A stretch of 48,662 bases of DNA from NCBI RefSeq assembly GCF_900116005.1, contig NZ_FOYI01000018.1, positions 1-48,662 on the forward strand, in the 5' to 3' direction. The notes under the pieces were generated by a model. The model was not told the origin of the DNA, made no database searches, and saw only the letters and a program-made list of their open reading frames with translations. The stretch comes from Poseidonocella sedimentorum. GTDB taxonomy: Bacteria > Pseudomonadota > Alphaproteobacteria > Rhodobacterales > Rhodobacteraceae. The position numbers and the translations under genes are program-made. The stretch's first letter is position 1; the number at the start of each line of letters is the position of its first letter. Shown one piece after another: positions 24,323 to 33,432 of this stretch.

Positions 24323-27130
24323 ATGCCCAGCGAACGGATTGATCTAATGAGCAAGGCGAAAATACGTGACTTTACGGGCAGCATCGCCCTCAAGATTTCC
24401 GGGGTGATCCTGGCAATGGGCGCCATGACGGCTGCTGCTGTCGGCGTCGCACTGATTGTCTTCGGCTCGCTGGCTGGATCGGTCAACAATCTGCTGGACG
24501 ATGCGCTGCCCGACATGGCCGCAAGCGTCGAGGTGATCGAACGCAGCGCCGTCGTACGCGACGCCGTTGAAACCATGGGGCTGGCCGGTGGAGAGGCCGA
24601 GCTTGCCGAGCATTCGACCGCAGTCGAAGCCGCGGCAAACGAGCTCTCCCTTGCCATCGCGCAGCTTCCCCCGGCCTCCGCGGCCCGGATCGAGCAGCTG
24701 CTCGAAGAGGCCCGTCTTTCAGCCGACAAGATGCGCCAATCGCTCTCTGAGCGGTTCGCCGCCTCCGACAGCATGGCCAGCCAGATCGGCGCCTTCGCGG
24801 AGATCGCAGAGGCGACCCGGGGCCAATTGACCGAGATGTCCGATGACGCCTATTTCGAGCTCAACATGGGCGGCGAAACCACGGTCGAGGCCGTGAGCGG
24901 AACCTTGCAAACCCTAACCGACGAAGAGTTTTCCACGATTCAAGCCGTGCTGGATACACGCGCTGAGATCAACCTCATCACCGGCACCGCGCTCGGGCTT
25001 GTCAACGCCACCGACCCCGCGTTCAGCTCCATCCTGCGCGATATCGCGACAAGCTCGCTGCAGCGCCTTGGCCGTCTGCTCGACACGCTCAGCACGAACG
25101 AGGATTACGCCACCGACATCGCTGCAATCGGCAACATCCGCGACGAGCTCGCCGAGTTCACCAACCGCAGCTTCACCGTGGGCCGCGGGGCGCAAGACAC
25201 GCTCCTGTCGCTGCGGCAGGAGGGCGATGCGATCCTGAGCGAGATGATCGACACCCTGAGCTTTGATCTGGTGATCATGGCCGATGACGCATCGAGCCAG
25301 AACGAGGACGCGATCCGCAATCTTCTCGAGGTCGAAGTCGGCCGCATCCGCGCCGCCGCAGAGCTCGAGGCCGGGGTCAGCTCGACCTTCGTTACGGCGC
25401 TGCTCGGCGAGGTCATCAACGATGTCACGAACCTCGAGGCCGCGCAGACGCGGCTCGGCGAGGAGGCGCGCAAACTGGGTGAGCTTGCCGGTATGGTCGA
25501 GGTGAGCCCTGAATTCGAAGGCCTTCTGGCCAAGATCATGGCCATGTCGCACCCCGAAACCGGTCTGCTGAAGGCGCGCAAGGATTACCTGATTGCCTCC
25601 GGAAATGCCACCGACCGGTCGCGGGTTGCGAGCGAGGCCCTGATGCAGATCGCCCGTGCTGCGCGCGAGGAAGGCGCAAGCGCGCTTACCACCATCTCCG
25701 ACGCCGGCGGCTCGATTCTCACCGAGACGGACACCGCGCGCTCCTACATGGTCATCATCGCGGGGATCAGCGTCGTGATCCTGCTGCTTGCACCGGTCAT
25801 GAGCTGGCTTCTGATCCTGCGCCCGATGGGCAAGGTGACCCGCGTCACCGAACGGCTCGCTTCGGGCGATCTGGCCCCGGTCGACGGGTTCGAGCGAACA
25901 GGCGGCGAGATCGGCCGCATGGCCGCCGCGCTCAAGGTCTTCCGCGACGGAATGATCGAACGCGAAGAAATGCAGGTGCTTGAAAAGCAGCGTGAAGCCG
26001 AACTGGCCGAACAGCAGCGCCGCGCCGAGCAAGAGAAGCGCGAGGCCGAGGAGCGCTCGCGCGAAGAGGCCCGGCTCCGCGAGGAGCGCGAACGGGCGCG
26101 TGAGGCCGAGGAAGCCGAAATGCGCGCCGATTTGGAGCGCAAGGCCCAGGCCGAACGCGACGAGCGCGCTGCCGAGCTTGCGCTTGTGGTGGACAATCTC
26201 GCGGGGGCGCTCAAGCGTCTGTCCTCGGGCGATCTGACCGCTACGATCGACACCCAGTTCGCCGGGGATTACGAAGGGCTCCGGGTCAATTTCAACTCCG
26301 CGGTCACCTCGATCGCGACCCTGATCCGGAAGCTGGTCGACAGCGCCAACTCGGTGACCGACTCCTCGGGCGAGATCGCGGCCAACGCAGGCGAGATGGC
26401 CAACCGTGCCAAGCAAAACGCGGCCAAGCTCGAAGAGACTGCGGCGGCTCTCGAAGAGCTCGACGCCTCGGCGCGCAACAACTCCACCAGCGCCCAGACC
26501 GCCGACCGGGTGATGGTCGACGCACGCAAGGAGGCCGAGGTCACCAAGACCAGCGTCGAGGATGCGGTGGCGACCATGGCGGAAATCGAGGTCTCCTCCG
26601 AGGCGGTTTCCAAGATCATCGACCTGATCGAGAACATCGCCTTCCAGACCAACCTTCTCGCGCTGAACGCAGGCGTCGAGGCGGCGCGGGCGGGCGAGCA
26701 GGGGCGCGGCTTTGCCGTCGTCGCCACCGAGGTCCGCGATCTTGCGCAGCGCTCGTCGGAAGCGGCCAACGAGATCAACGGCCTGATCTCCTCGACGAGG
26801 GATCATATCTCGAAGGGCGCGTCGCAGGTCAAAGCCGCAGGCGCGGCGCTGACCGGTATCGTCGCTTTCATCAACGAGATTTCGACCCACATCGGCTCGA
26901 TTTCCAGCGCGGCGCGCGAACAGGCCCTGACCGTCTCGGAGATCAACACCACGGTGAGCAGTATCGACGCGGTGATGCAGAAGAACGCGGCCCTGTTCCA
27001 GGATTCGCTCCAGACCAGCGAAACTTTGCGCAGCGAATCGCAAGATCTTCTGGGCCTCGCGATGGAATTCCGGGTCTCGGATGCGACATCGACGGGCGAT
27101 CACATGGAGCATATGCGCTCGGTCGCGTGA
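24323..27130 (+). CDS. methyl-accepting chemotaxis protein with large sensor domain
   Basis: 935 aa from ATG 24323, or 927 aa from ATG 24347 (MSKAKIRDF). The first membrane helix is at about 22-52, a long, all-helical periplasmic region at about 53-473, and the second helix at 475-496, followed by a HAMP domain (497-550). A very charged Glu/Arg coiled coil (about 546-622) leads to a second HAMP-like unit (about 619-665, [13 protein letters not shown]) and the signalling hairpin tip near 766-812 ([20 protein letters not shown]). No CheR-docking pentapeptide is at the C-terminus (ends RSVA). The roughly 420-residue periplasmic region is far larger than the four-helix bundle of Tar. The gene follows an orphan periplasmic binding protein, a probable ligand partner. 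Confidence 0.9.
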   Translation: MPSERIDLMSKAKIRDFTGSIALKISGVILAMGAMTAAAVGVALIVFGSLAGSVNNLLDDALPDMAASVEVIERSAVVRDAVETMGLAGGEAELAEHSTAVEAAANELSLAIAQLPPASAARIEQLLEEARLSADKMRQSLSERFAASDSMASQIGAFAEIAEATRGQLTEMSDDAYFELNMGGETTVEAVSGTLQTLTDEEFSTIQAVLDTRAEINLITGTALGLVNATDPAFSSILRDIATSSLQRLGRLLDTLSTNEDYATDIAAIGNIRDELAEFTNRSFTVGRGAQDTLLSLRQEGDAILSEMIDTLSFDLVIMADDASSQNEDAIRNLLEVEVGRIRAAAELEAGVSSTFVTALLGEVINDVTNLEAAQTRLGEEARKLGELAGMVEVSPEFEGLLAKIMAMSHPETGLLKARKDYLIASGNATDRSRVASEALMQIARAAREEGASALTTISDAGGSILTETDTARSYMVIIAGISVVILLLAPVMSWLLILRPMGKVTRVTERLASGDLAPVDGFERTGGEIGRMAAALKVFRDGMIEREEMQVLEKQREAELAEQQRRAEQEKREAEERSREEARLREERERAREAEEAEMRADLERKAQAERDERAAELALVVDNLAGALKRLSSGDLTATIDTQFAGDYEGLRVNFNSAVTSIATLIRKLVDSANSVTDSSGEIAANAGEMANRAKQNAAKLEETAAALEELDASARNNSTSAQTADRVMVDARKEAEVTKTSVEDAVATMAEIEVSSEAVSKIIDLIENIAFQTNLLALNAGVEAARAGEQGRGFAVVATEVRDLAQRSSEAANEINGLISSTRDHISKGASQVKAAGAALTGIVAFINEISTHIGSISSAAREQALTVSEINTTVSSIDAVMQKNAALFQDSLQTSETLRSESQDLLGLAMEFRVSDATSTGDHMEHMRSVA

Positions 27131-27165
27131 CCGCCGCGCCGCTTGGGCGCATCGAACCTCTATTG

Positions 27166-27199
27166 TCCCGCGCCGGATCCCGGCGCGGGATTTCTGTTT
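27166..27199 (+). terminator. Rho-independent terminator after the chemoreceptor
   Basis: A perfect 11-bp GC stem (TCCCGCGCCGG, 27166-27176; CCGGCGCGGGA, 27180-27190) with the loop ATC is followed by TTTCTGTTT. It starts 36 nt after the stop. Confidence 0.82.
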
Positions 27200-27272
27200 G
27201 GGCGGGAACAAAATGCGGGTCTTGAGCGCTGTTGAAGGAAACCCCATCCATCCAAAGGATCAAGGAGGTCCC

Positions 27273-27530
27273 ATGTCTGCGCCCGACACCAACATCCACA
27301 AGCAGGAAAAACGCCACAGCCCGGCATTGATCGGCATTCTCATCGCCGCAGGGTTTGGCCTGCTCATGCTTCTTCTCATGCTCTTTGGCGCGTTTTCCGA
27401 AGAGGCCACCAACGAGATCTCGGAACCAGCCGCCCAAAGCGCGCCCGCACAGGAGACGACACCCACGCCGGAGACCGCGCCCGAGGTGGAGGGCGGCACG
27501 ACGATCCTGCCCGAAAATACCGCGGATTAA
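27273..27530 (+). CDS. small single-pass membrane protein, hypothetical
   Basis: 85 aa. AAGGAGG lies 7 nt before the ATG, a strong signal that fixes the start. A hydrophilic N-terminus (about 1-18), one membrane helix (19-40, LIGILIAAGFGLLMLLLMLF), then an acidic, Pro/Thr-rich tail (APAQETTPTPETAPEVE). No family recognised. It lies after the chemoreceptor's terminator, so it has its own transcript, and precedes glcB by 200 nt. Confidence 0.75.
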   Translation: MSAPDTNIHKQEKRHSPALIGILIAAGFGLLMLLLMLFGAFSEEATNEISEPAAQSAPAQETTPTPETAPEVEGGTTILPENTAD

Positions 27531-27543
27531 CCGCCCGAGACTG

Positions 27544-27568
27544 GCTCCCGGCTGACGAGGCCGGGGGC
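27544..27568 (+). terminator. hairpin after the small membrane protein gene
   Basis: GCTCCCGGC (27544-27552) pairs with GCCGGGGGC (27560-27568), with one G-U pair and a 7-nt loop, 13 nt after the stop. Only a weak T tract (AATTCTCT) follows. Confidence 0.5.
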
Positions 27569-27703
27569 GCAATTCTCTATCGCCCGTGCGCGTTCACCTG
27601 CGCGTCACAAAGGTCTATTCTGTCCGCAGCCCAACAATTTGCGCAATTTTCGACAAGCCCTGTTTACTATCGGAAACACGCGTTCTAAGCACGACGTACG
27701 CAG

Positions 27704-27713
27704 TGGTATACCA
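27704..27713. promoter_or_regulatory. GntR/FadR-type operator before glcB
   Basis: TGGTATACCA is a perfect 10-bp palindrome matching the t-GT-(N)-AC-a pattern known for the FadR (FCD) subgroup of GntR regulators. It lies 18 nt before the glcB start, overlapping the transcript leader. A further palindrome TTGCGCAA is at 27639-27646. Confidence 0.5.
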
Positions 27714-27731
27714 GCCGGGAGGATAGCAGGC

Positions 27732-29876
27732 ATGACGACGCGGGTTGACAAGCATGGGCTTCAGGTGGACCGCCAGCTCGCTGATTTTATCGACAATCGC
27801 GCGCTTCCGGGCACCGGTGTCGACGCGGAGGCGTTCTGGAAAGGCTTTTCCGAGCTGGCCCATGATTTCGCACCAAAAAACCGCGAACTTCTGGAGACCC
27901 GCGCGCGGCTTCAAAGCGAGATCGACGCCTGGCACATCGCCCACCGTGACGACGCGCATGATCACGAGGCCTACAAGGCGTTTCTGACCGATATCGGATA
28001 CCTCGTCCCCGAAGGCCCCGACTTCGAGATTGAGACAACAAATGTCGATCCCGAAATCGCGTCGATCCCCGGCCCGCAGCTTGTCGTCCCGGTGACCAAC
28101 GCGCGCTATTCGCTGAACGCGGCCAATGCCCGATGGGGCAGCCTCTATGATTGCCTTTATGGAACCGACGCGATGGGCTCGCCCGCGCCCTCTGGCGGGT
28201 ACGAGAAGGGTCGCGGTGCGCGCGTGGTGACGCGGGCGCGCGTTTTCCTGGACGATGCCTTCCCGGTCAAGGGCGTCTCTCATGGCGATGCGACGCACTA
28301 CACGATCGAAAACGGCGCCCTTCTGGTCGATGGCGCGCCGCTTGAGAGCCCCGAGAAATTCAAGGGCTATCGCGGGGATGCGGCAAGCCCCGAGGCGATC
28401 TTGCTTTGCAACAATCACCTCCATGTCGAGCTGGTTTTTGACCGCAGCCACCCAATCGGGAGCAAGGATCAGGCCGGGCTCGCCGATGTGCGGCTCGAGA
28501 GCGCGATCACCTCGATCATGGATTGCGAGGACTCGGTCGCCTGCGTGGACGCCGAGGACAAGGTGCTCGCCTATGAGAACTGGCTCGGGCTGATGAACGG
28601 CACGCTCGAAGACACCTTTGAGAAGGGCGGCAAAACCGTCACCCGCAAGCTCAATCCGGACCTTGAATACACCGCGCCGGACGGCAGCAGCGTCACCATG
28701 AAGGGCAGGGCGCTCATGTGGGTCCGCAACGTTGGCCTGCTGATGACGAATCCCGCGATCTTGACCCGCGATGGCGCGGAGATCTTTGAGAACCTCATGG
28801 ACGCCGCGGTGACCGCACTGATCGGGATGCATGACCTCAAGCGCGAGGGCGGCAACTCGGTCCATGGTTCGATCTACGTGGTGAAGCCCAAACTGCACGG
28901 GCCCGAAGAGACGGCCTTTGCCGGGGACGTCTTTACCAAGGTGGAAGAGTTCCTCGGCCTGCCGCAGGATACCGTCAAGCTCGGGATCATGGACGAGGAG
29001 CGCCGCACCTCGGTCAACCTCAAGGAGTGCATCCGCGCCGCCAAGAGCCGCACGGCCTTCATCAATACCGGCTTCCTCGACCGCACCGGCGATGAGATCC
29101 ACACCTCGATGGAGGCGGGGCCGTTTTCCCGCAAGGCCTTCATCAAGCGCAAGGGCTGGATCATCGCCTATGAAAATTACAACGTCGATATCGGGCTGGA
29201 ATGCGGGCTCTCCGGCAAGGCGCAGATCGGCAAGGGCATGTGGGCGATGCCCGACCTGATGGGCGACATGCTCCAGCAGAAGATCGAACATCCGCAGGCC
29301 GGCGCCAACACCGCCTGGGTCCCGAGCCCGACGGCCGCGACGCTGCACGCGCTCCACTACCACAAGATCGATGTCTTTGCCGTTCAGGCCAAGCTCAAGG
29401 CGGGTGGGCGGCGTGCCCATGTGGACGGGATCCTCGATATCCCGCTGGCCGCCTTCCGCAAGTGGACCGAGGAGCAGGTCCGGCGCGAGGTGGAGAACAA
29501 CGCGCAGGGCATCCTCGGCTATGTGGTCCGCTGGATCAATCAGGGCGTAGGCTGCTCCAAGGTGCCGGACATCAACAACGTGGGGCTGATGGAAGACCGC
29601 GCCACCTGCCGCATTTCGGCGCAACACGTGGCCAACTGGCTCCACCATGGGGTCGTGAGCCGCGAACAGGTGGAGACCGCGCTGAAGAAGATGGCGGCGG
29701 TGGTCGACGAACAGAACGCGGGCGATCCGTCCTACACGCCCATGGCGCCAGGGTTCGACAGCATCGCCTTCAACGCGGCGCGCGATCTTATCTACAAGGG
29801 CCGGACCGATCCCTCGGGCTACACCGAGCCGACGCTGCACGCACGGCGACTTGAACTCAAGGCCGCAAAAGGCTGA
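27732..29876 (+). CDS. glcB: malate synthase G
   Basis: 714 aa, the length of the monomeric G isoform. It condenses glyoxylate and acetyl-CoA to malate. Recognised segments include [14 protein letters not shown] (about residue 260), [33 protein letters not shown] and the [23 protein letters not shown]-terminal block. The start at 27732 follows GGGAGGATAGC. It is followed by glcG; no glycolate oxidase glcDEF or isocitrate lyase gene lies in the window. The ethylmalonyl-CoA pathway, common in this order, also needs malate-forming steps, so either route could use it. Confidence 0.95.
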   Translation: MTTRVDKHGLQVDRQLADFIDNRALPGTGVDAEAFWKGFSELAHDFAPKNRELLETRARLQSEIDAWHIAHRDDAHDHEAYKAFLTDIGYLVPEGPDFEIETTNVDPEIASIPGPQLVVPVTNARYSLNAANARWGSLYDCLYGTDAMGSPAPSGGYEKGRGARVVTRARVFLDDAFPVKGVSHGDATHYTIENGALLVDGAPLESPEKFKGYRGDAASPEAILLCNNHLHVELVFDRSHPIGSKDQAGLADVRLESAITSIMDCEDSVACVDAEDKVLAYENWLGLMNGTLEDTFEKGGKTVTRKLNPDLEYTAPDGSSVTMKGRALMWVRNVGLLMTNPAILTRDGAEIFENLMDAAVTALIGMHDLKREGGNSVHGSIYVVKPKLHGPEETAFAGDVFTKVEEFLGLPQDTVKLGIMDEERRTSVNLKECIRAAKSRTAFINTGFLDRTGDEIHTSMEAGPFSRKAFIKRKGWIIAYENYNVDIGLECGLSGKAQIGKGMWAMPDLMGDMLQQKIEHPQAGANTAWVPSPTAATLHALHYHKIDVFAVQAKLKAGGRRAHVDGILDIPLAAFRKWTEEQVRREVENNAQGILGYVVRWINQGVGCSKVPDINNVGLMEDRATCRISAQHVANWLHHGVVSREQVETALKKMAAVVDEQNAGDPSYTPMAPGFDSIAFNAARDLIYKGRTDPSGYTEPTLHARRLELKAAKG

Positions 29877-29944
29877 TTTCGTGCGTTAAACCAGGGTCCA
29901 TGGATCCTTGTTTCGCACCCGCAAGACGATGAAGGAGGAGGCCC

Positions 29945-30373
29945 ATGGCCGCAATCACCCTGAACAAAGCGCGGACAATCATCCGCAAAACGCTCGCCAA
30001 ATCGCGGGAGATGGAGCTCAAGCCCATGTCCGTCGTCGTGCTCGACGCAGGCGGCCACGTGTTGGCCTTCGAGCGCGAAGATGGCGCGAGCCCGGGCCGC
30101 TTCGGCATCGCGCAGGGCAAGGCCTATGGCGCGGTCATGCTTGGCATGGCGGGCAAGGCCCAGATGGCACGGGCCGAGCAACAGGCCTACTTCATGGCGG
30201 CAGTCAACGGCGTCTATGGCGGACAGGTGGTGCCGGTCCCGGGCGGGCTGCTCGTGCGCGACAAGCGCGGCGCCGTGATTGGCGCGGTGGGCGCGACGGG
30301 CGACACCTCCGACAACGACGCGACTGCCGCGATGGTGGGCATCGAAGCCGCGGGACTCGCCGGCGAAGCGTAA
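29945..30373 (+). CDS. glcG: GlcG/HbpS-family protein
   Basis: 142 aa, a single GlcG/HbpS (DUF336) domain with the family's VVVLDAGGHVLAFEREDGAS opening, a central GKAYGAVMLGMAGKAQMARA helix, and the Gly-rich end PVPGGLLVRDKRGAVIGAVG. The ribosome site GAAGGAGGAGG is very strong. The biochemical role of GlcG is unclear; HbpS of Streptomyces binds haem, but no clear haem ligand is evident here. It lies 68 nt after glcB, as is common for glycolate/glyoxylate loci. Confidence 0.88.
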   Translation: MAAITLNKARTIIRKTLAKSREMELKPMSVVVLDAGGHVLAFEREDGASPGRFGIAQGKAYGAVMLGMAGKAQMARAEQQAYFMAAVNGVYGGQVVPVPGGLLVRDKRGAVIGAVGATGDTSDNDATAAMVGIEAAGLAGEA

Positions 30374-30440
30374 CGGCTCTTTTGCCTTTCCGCGCGATGC
30401 TCTAACCTGAGCGCCGAATATCGGTATGGAAAGGTCGCAC

Positions 30441-31220
30441 ATGTCTCGCCCGGTCGTCGGCATCATCGGTAACCACCACATCCTGCATGACGAGTATCCC
30501 GCCCACGCGGGCGGGACGATGAATTCCGAAGCCGTCGCGCGCGTCGCCGATTGTGTGCCCATGCTCATCCCCGCCGACCCGCGGTTTCTCTCGGTCGAAG
30601 AATTGCTGGAAAGCTGCCACGGATTTCTGCTGACGGGCGGGCGGCCCAACGTCCACCCGGAGGAATACGGCGAAGCGGCGACGGAGGCCCACGGAGCCTT
30701 TGATCGCGCGCGCGATGCAATCACTTTGCCGCTCATTCGCGCCTGCGTCGAACGGGGCCAGCCCTTTCTCGGGATCTGCCGGGGCTTCCAGGAAGTGAAC
30801 GTCGCCATGGGCGGCTCGCTCTACCCGGAGATCCGGGACCTGCCCGGCCGAATGAACCACCGCATGCCCCCTGACGGGACGCTGGAAGAGAAATTCGCGC
30901 TCCGGCACACCGTGACTTTCACCGAAGGCGGCCCGTTTCACCACCTGATGGGCGCAAAACAAGTCATGACCAACACGCTCCACGGACAAGGCATCAACCG
31001 TCCCGGCGCTAGGATCGTCATCGACGGAACGGCCCCCGACGGAACTCCCGAAGCCATCTACGTCGATGGCGCGCCGGGGTTCACAATGTCGGTCCAATGG
31101 CACCCGGAGTGGGACGCGGCAAACGATCCGGTCTCACGGCCCCTGTTCAAAGCGTTTGGTCAAGCGGTGCACGCCTGGTACTTTGGCGCCAAACCGCAAA
31201 ATCACCGCCAATCCGCCTGA
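30441..31220 (+). CDS. class I glutamine amidotransferase, PuuD-like hydrolase
   Basis: 259 aa. Catalytic Cys113 (GICRGFQEVN), with His221 and Glu223 in WHPEWD, give the complete triad of the gamma-glutamyl-GABA hydrolase (PuuD, peptidase C26) family. ATG 30441 is favoured over 30426 since AAAGG lies 6 nt before it. It hydrolyses gamma-glutamyl amides; in polyamine breakdown PuuD releases GABA. No other puu gene lies next to it, so its substrate is inferred from the family only. It is followed by a strong hairpin. Confidence 0.85.
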   Translation: MSRPVVGIIGNHHILHDEYPAHAGGTMNSEAVARVADCVPMLIPADPRFLSVEELLESCHGFLLTGGRPNVHPEEYGEAATEAHGAFDRARDAITLPLIRACVERGQPFLGICRGFQEVNVAMGGSLYPEIRDLPGRMNHRMPPDGTLEEKFALRHTVTFTEGGPFHHLMGAKQVMTNTLHGQGINRPGARIVIDGTAPDGTPEAIYVDGAPGFTMSVQWHPEWDAANDPVSRPLFKAFGQAVHAWYFGAKPQNHRQSA

Positions 31221-31242
31221 CCCGTCAATCCTGTCAAACGGA

Positions 31243-31266
31243 AGCGCGCGGGAAATCCCGCGCGCT
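31243..31266 (+). terminator. perfect 10-bp hairpin after the PuuD-like gene
   Basis: AGCGCGCGGG (31243-31252) and CCCGCGCGCT (31257-31266) around AAAT, 22 nt after the stop. Followed by ACGCCTTTGAG, a weak T tract. Confidence 0.6.
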
Positions 31267-31410
31267 ACGCCTTTGAGTTGCGCCGCCTCCGGCGTCGCGC
31301 TGGCGCCTGTGACGATGTGAGCCCGCGCCCCCAAAGACAGGTCATATGGAGCCAATATCTCTGACCGAATACACCTCAGTAATCCGCCCCCGAGGCAAGC
31401 GCCGCCCTTT

Positions 31411-31462
31411 CCTTCTTCTCTTCCAAAATACTCCCGCCGGAGGCAAGCCGGCAACGCCGGCT
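31411..31462. repeat. structured intergenic element, possible Rhodobacterales repeat
   Basis: On the minus strand a purine-rich block (31411-31443: CCTCCGGCGGGAGTATTTTG and onward) follows a perfect 7-bp hairpin, AGCCGGC-AAC-GCCGGCT (31446-31462). From memory such CCGGCGGGAGTATTT blocks recur between genes in roseobacters, which I cannot check here. It lies 20 nt downstream of the dienelactone hydrolase stop on the minus strand, so it may end that transcript. The rest of 31267-31410 shows nothing recognisable. Confidence 0.4.
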
Positions 31463-31483
31463 CACATTTCACGCTCGCTGCGG

Positions 31484-32395
31484 CTAGTCGCCGCGCAGAT
31501 GCTCTTCGAAGAATGCGATCGTTCGCTCCCACGCCAATTCGGCCGCCGCGGCGTCGTAGCGCGGCGTTGTGTCATTGTGAAAGCCATGGTTGACGCCGGG
31601 ATAGATGTGGGCGGTATACGTCTTGTCTTCTGCCTTTAACGCGGCCTCATAGGCGGGCCACCCTGCATTGATACGCTCGTCCAGCTCCGCGTATTGCAAG
31701 AGTAGAGGCGCTTCGATGCGAGGGACATCTTCGGCCGAGGCTTGCCGGCCGTAGAATGGCACGCTTGCCGCAAGTTCAGGGTAGGCCACAGCCAGCGCGT
31801 TACATACCCCGCCACCGTAGCAAAAGCCGACACAACCGACCCGTCCATTGACGGAGTTGTGGTCCTTAAGAAACTCGAAGGCGGCAAAGAAATCGTTCAT
31901 CAGCTTTTCGCCATCCACCGTGCGCTGCAGTTCACGTCCTTTTTCGTCATTGCCTGGATAACCGCCGACGCTCGTCAGCCCGTCCGGTGCAAGGGCAATA
32001 AACCCGGCCTTGGCGACCCGGCGTGCGACGTCTTCGATATAGGGGTTCAGGCCGCGGTTTTCGTGCACGACAATCACCGCCCCCACCGGCACGGTGGCTG
32101 CTGTCGGGGTCACGAGATAGCCGCGCACCGTGCCGTGGCCATTGGGCGACGGGTAGGTGATGTACTCCGGAACGATGTCGGGGTCCGTGAACTCGACTTG
32201 ATGCGCAAAGGCGTAGTTTGGTTGGAGCAGTTCGAGCAGCGCCGCCGAAGTGAGCCCGCCGACGGCGAATTTCGCCGCGCGGTCGAGGAACTGGCGCTTC
32301 GTGATCTTGCCATGTGCGTAGTAATCGTAAAGATCGAGAAGGTCCTGATCGAAATCCGCGGCGGTGAGGCGGCGGCCGGGTGTCTGGTCGTTCAT
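31484..32395 (-). CDS. dienelactone hydrolase family protein with TAT-like leader
   Basis: 303 aa. The C-terminal alpha/beta-hydrolase domain has the nucleophile Cys192 in GFCYGGG, Asp239 ([10 protein letters not shown]) and His270 (GVNHGFHND), the dienelactone hydrolase triad. Residues 1-67 hold [25 protein letters not shown], resembling a twin-arginine leader with the second Arg displaced (KR instead of RR); an export role is possible but weak. The overall length and leader match the YghX-type family of Escherichia coli. The substrate is unknown. It is divergent from yjbQ. Confidence 0.85.
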   Translation of the reverse strand: MNDQTPGRRLTAADFDQDLLDLYDYYAHGKITKRQFLDRAAKFAVGGLTSAALLELLQPNYAFAHQVEFTDPDIVPEYITYPSPNGHGTVRGYLVTPTAATVPVGAVIVVHENRGLNPYIEDVARRVAKAGFIALAPDGLTSVGGYPGNDEKGRELQRTVDGEKLMNDFFAAFEFLKDHNSVNGRVGCVGFCYGGGVCNALAVAYPELAASVPFYGRQASAEDVPRIEAPLLLQYAELDERINAGWPAYEAALKAEDKTYTAHIYPGVNHGFHNDTTPRYDAAAAELAWERTIAFFEEHLRGD

Positions 32396-32496
32396 CGCGT
32401 GTCTCCTTGTGTTGGCCTGGCCCTGCGGAGGCGATGGCAGGCAGCTGAGCTTGCTTTACCTAAGGGAAGTATTTTGCGAAAGGGAAGGATTTCGAC

Positions 32497-32916
32497 ATGC
32501 AGACCACGTTCACGATCACGACATCCGGCCTCGGGCTTTACGAGATTACGCAGGAGGTCTCATCCTGGGTGCGTGGAAGCGGGGTCCTGACGCTTTTTCT
32601 GTGCCATACCTCGGCGTCGCTCCTGATACAGGAAAACGCCGATCCGGATGTGCAGACCGACCTCATGGCCTTCTTCTCTCGGCTTGTGCCTTCGGCGGAC
32701 AATCCGACTATGCAGTTCCTGACCCATACGCTCGAAGGCCCCGATGACATGCCCGCGCATATCAAGGCAGCACTGCTGCCTGTTAGCCTGCAGATCCCGG
32801 TCCTTGGGGGGCGGATGCGCCTCGGGAGGTGGCAGGGGATTTACCTGATGGAGCACCGCAACAGCTCTCATCGCCGCGAGATCGCAGCGCATCTGAGCGT
32901 CGACGGGACATCCTGA
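32497..32916 (+). CDS. yjbQ: YjbQ/UPF0047 family protein
   Basis: 139 aa, the full family length. It shows the family core HTSASLLIQENADPDV (His37 region), FLTHTLEGPDDMPAHIKAALL and the final GIYLMEHRN block, which holds the conserved metal-ligand His. YjbQ proteins have weak thiamine-phosphate synthase activity and a still uncertain primary role. AAGGA lies 9 nt before the ATG. Its stop at 32914-32916 abuts the 3' end of rnpB on the other strand. Confidence 0.88.
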   Translation: MQTTFTITTSGLGLYEITQEVSSWVRGSGVLTLFLCHTSASLLIQENADPDVQTDLMAFFSRLVPSADNPTMQFLTHTLEGPDDMPAHIKAALLPVSLQIPVLGGRMRLGRWQGIYLMEHRNSSHRREIAAHLSVDGTS

Positions 32917-33315
32917 GGCGCGGAGAAGCTGTAAGCCGGATTCTGTCCCGGGGACCGAAGCCCCCATGGATGACCATTCCTCTTGCCGCGATGTTGCCAC
33001 CGCGGCTCTAGCTGCCAACCCGGATCGTCGGGGCCAAGGCCGGCCCTGCGGCGGTTTCGGGTCTCCCCGACCGGCCCGCGCGCGATCCCTATTCGGCATT
33101 GCTCCCGGTGGGGCTTGCCGTGCCGGTCCGGTTGCCCGTCCCGCGGTGGGCTCTTACCCCACCGTTTCACCCTTACCGCGCAAAGCGCGGCGGTCTCATT
33201 CTCTGTGGCGCTTTCCCTGGGGTTGCCCCCGCCGGGCGTTACCCGGCACCGTTTCCTTGTGGAGTCCGGACTTTCCTCGGAGCTGTCGCCCCGCGGCCAT
33301 CCACCTCTCCGCGCG
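32917..33315 (-). ncRNA. rnpB: RNase P RNA, bacterial A type
   Basis: About 399 nt on the minus strand. The 5' part contains the conserved GAGGAAAGTCCGGACTCC (near 33265-33285) and the 3' part the AGAGGA-type helix and TCCGGCTTACAGC (near 32930-32945). P1 is formed by GCGCGGAGAG at the 5' end (33305-33314) and its complement at 32918-32928. It is the catalytic RNA that processes tRNA 5' ends. A well-placed promoter (33322-33350) sets the 5' end near 33315. Its 3' end meets the yjbQ stop with no gap. Confidence 0.95.
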
Positions 33316-33321
33316 ACACGG

Positions 33322-33350
33322 GCTCTACCGCTCATTCAATCTGCCGTCAA
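33322..33350 (-). promoter_or_regulatory. rnpB promoter
   Basis: On the minus strand TTGACG (33345-33350) and TAGAGC (33322-33327) are spaced by exactly 17 nt, and the -10 element ends 7-8 nt before the predicted 5' end of rnpB. Spacing and position agree with the RNA's known 5' structure. Confidence 0.75.
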
Positions 33351-33364
33351 CGTCGACAGGGGCG

Positions 33365-33414
33365 CGGAAAATGATCGATCATTTTCCGGCCCGTTTTCCG
33401 ATTGATCGGAAAAC
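33365..33414. repeat. two adjacent long palindromes between trpA and rnpB
   Basis: 33365-33386 is a perfect 22-nt palindrome (half site GGAAAATGATC), and 33391-33414 is an inverted repeat with 11-bp arms (CGTTTTCCGAT and its complement, 2-nt centre). Both share TTTTCC/GGAAAA and GATC. They lie 19 nt after trpA and 15 nt before the rnpB -35 box, so they could be terminators of trpA or binding sites. Neither has a following T run. Confidence 0.6.
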
Positions 33415-33432
33415 GGCGCCCGTCCCGGTCGG

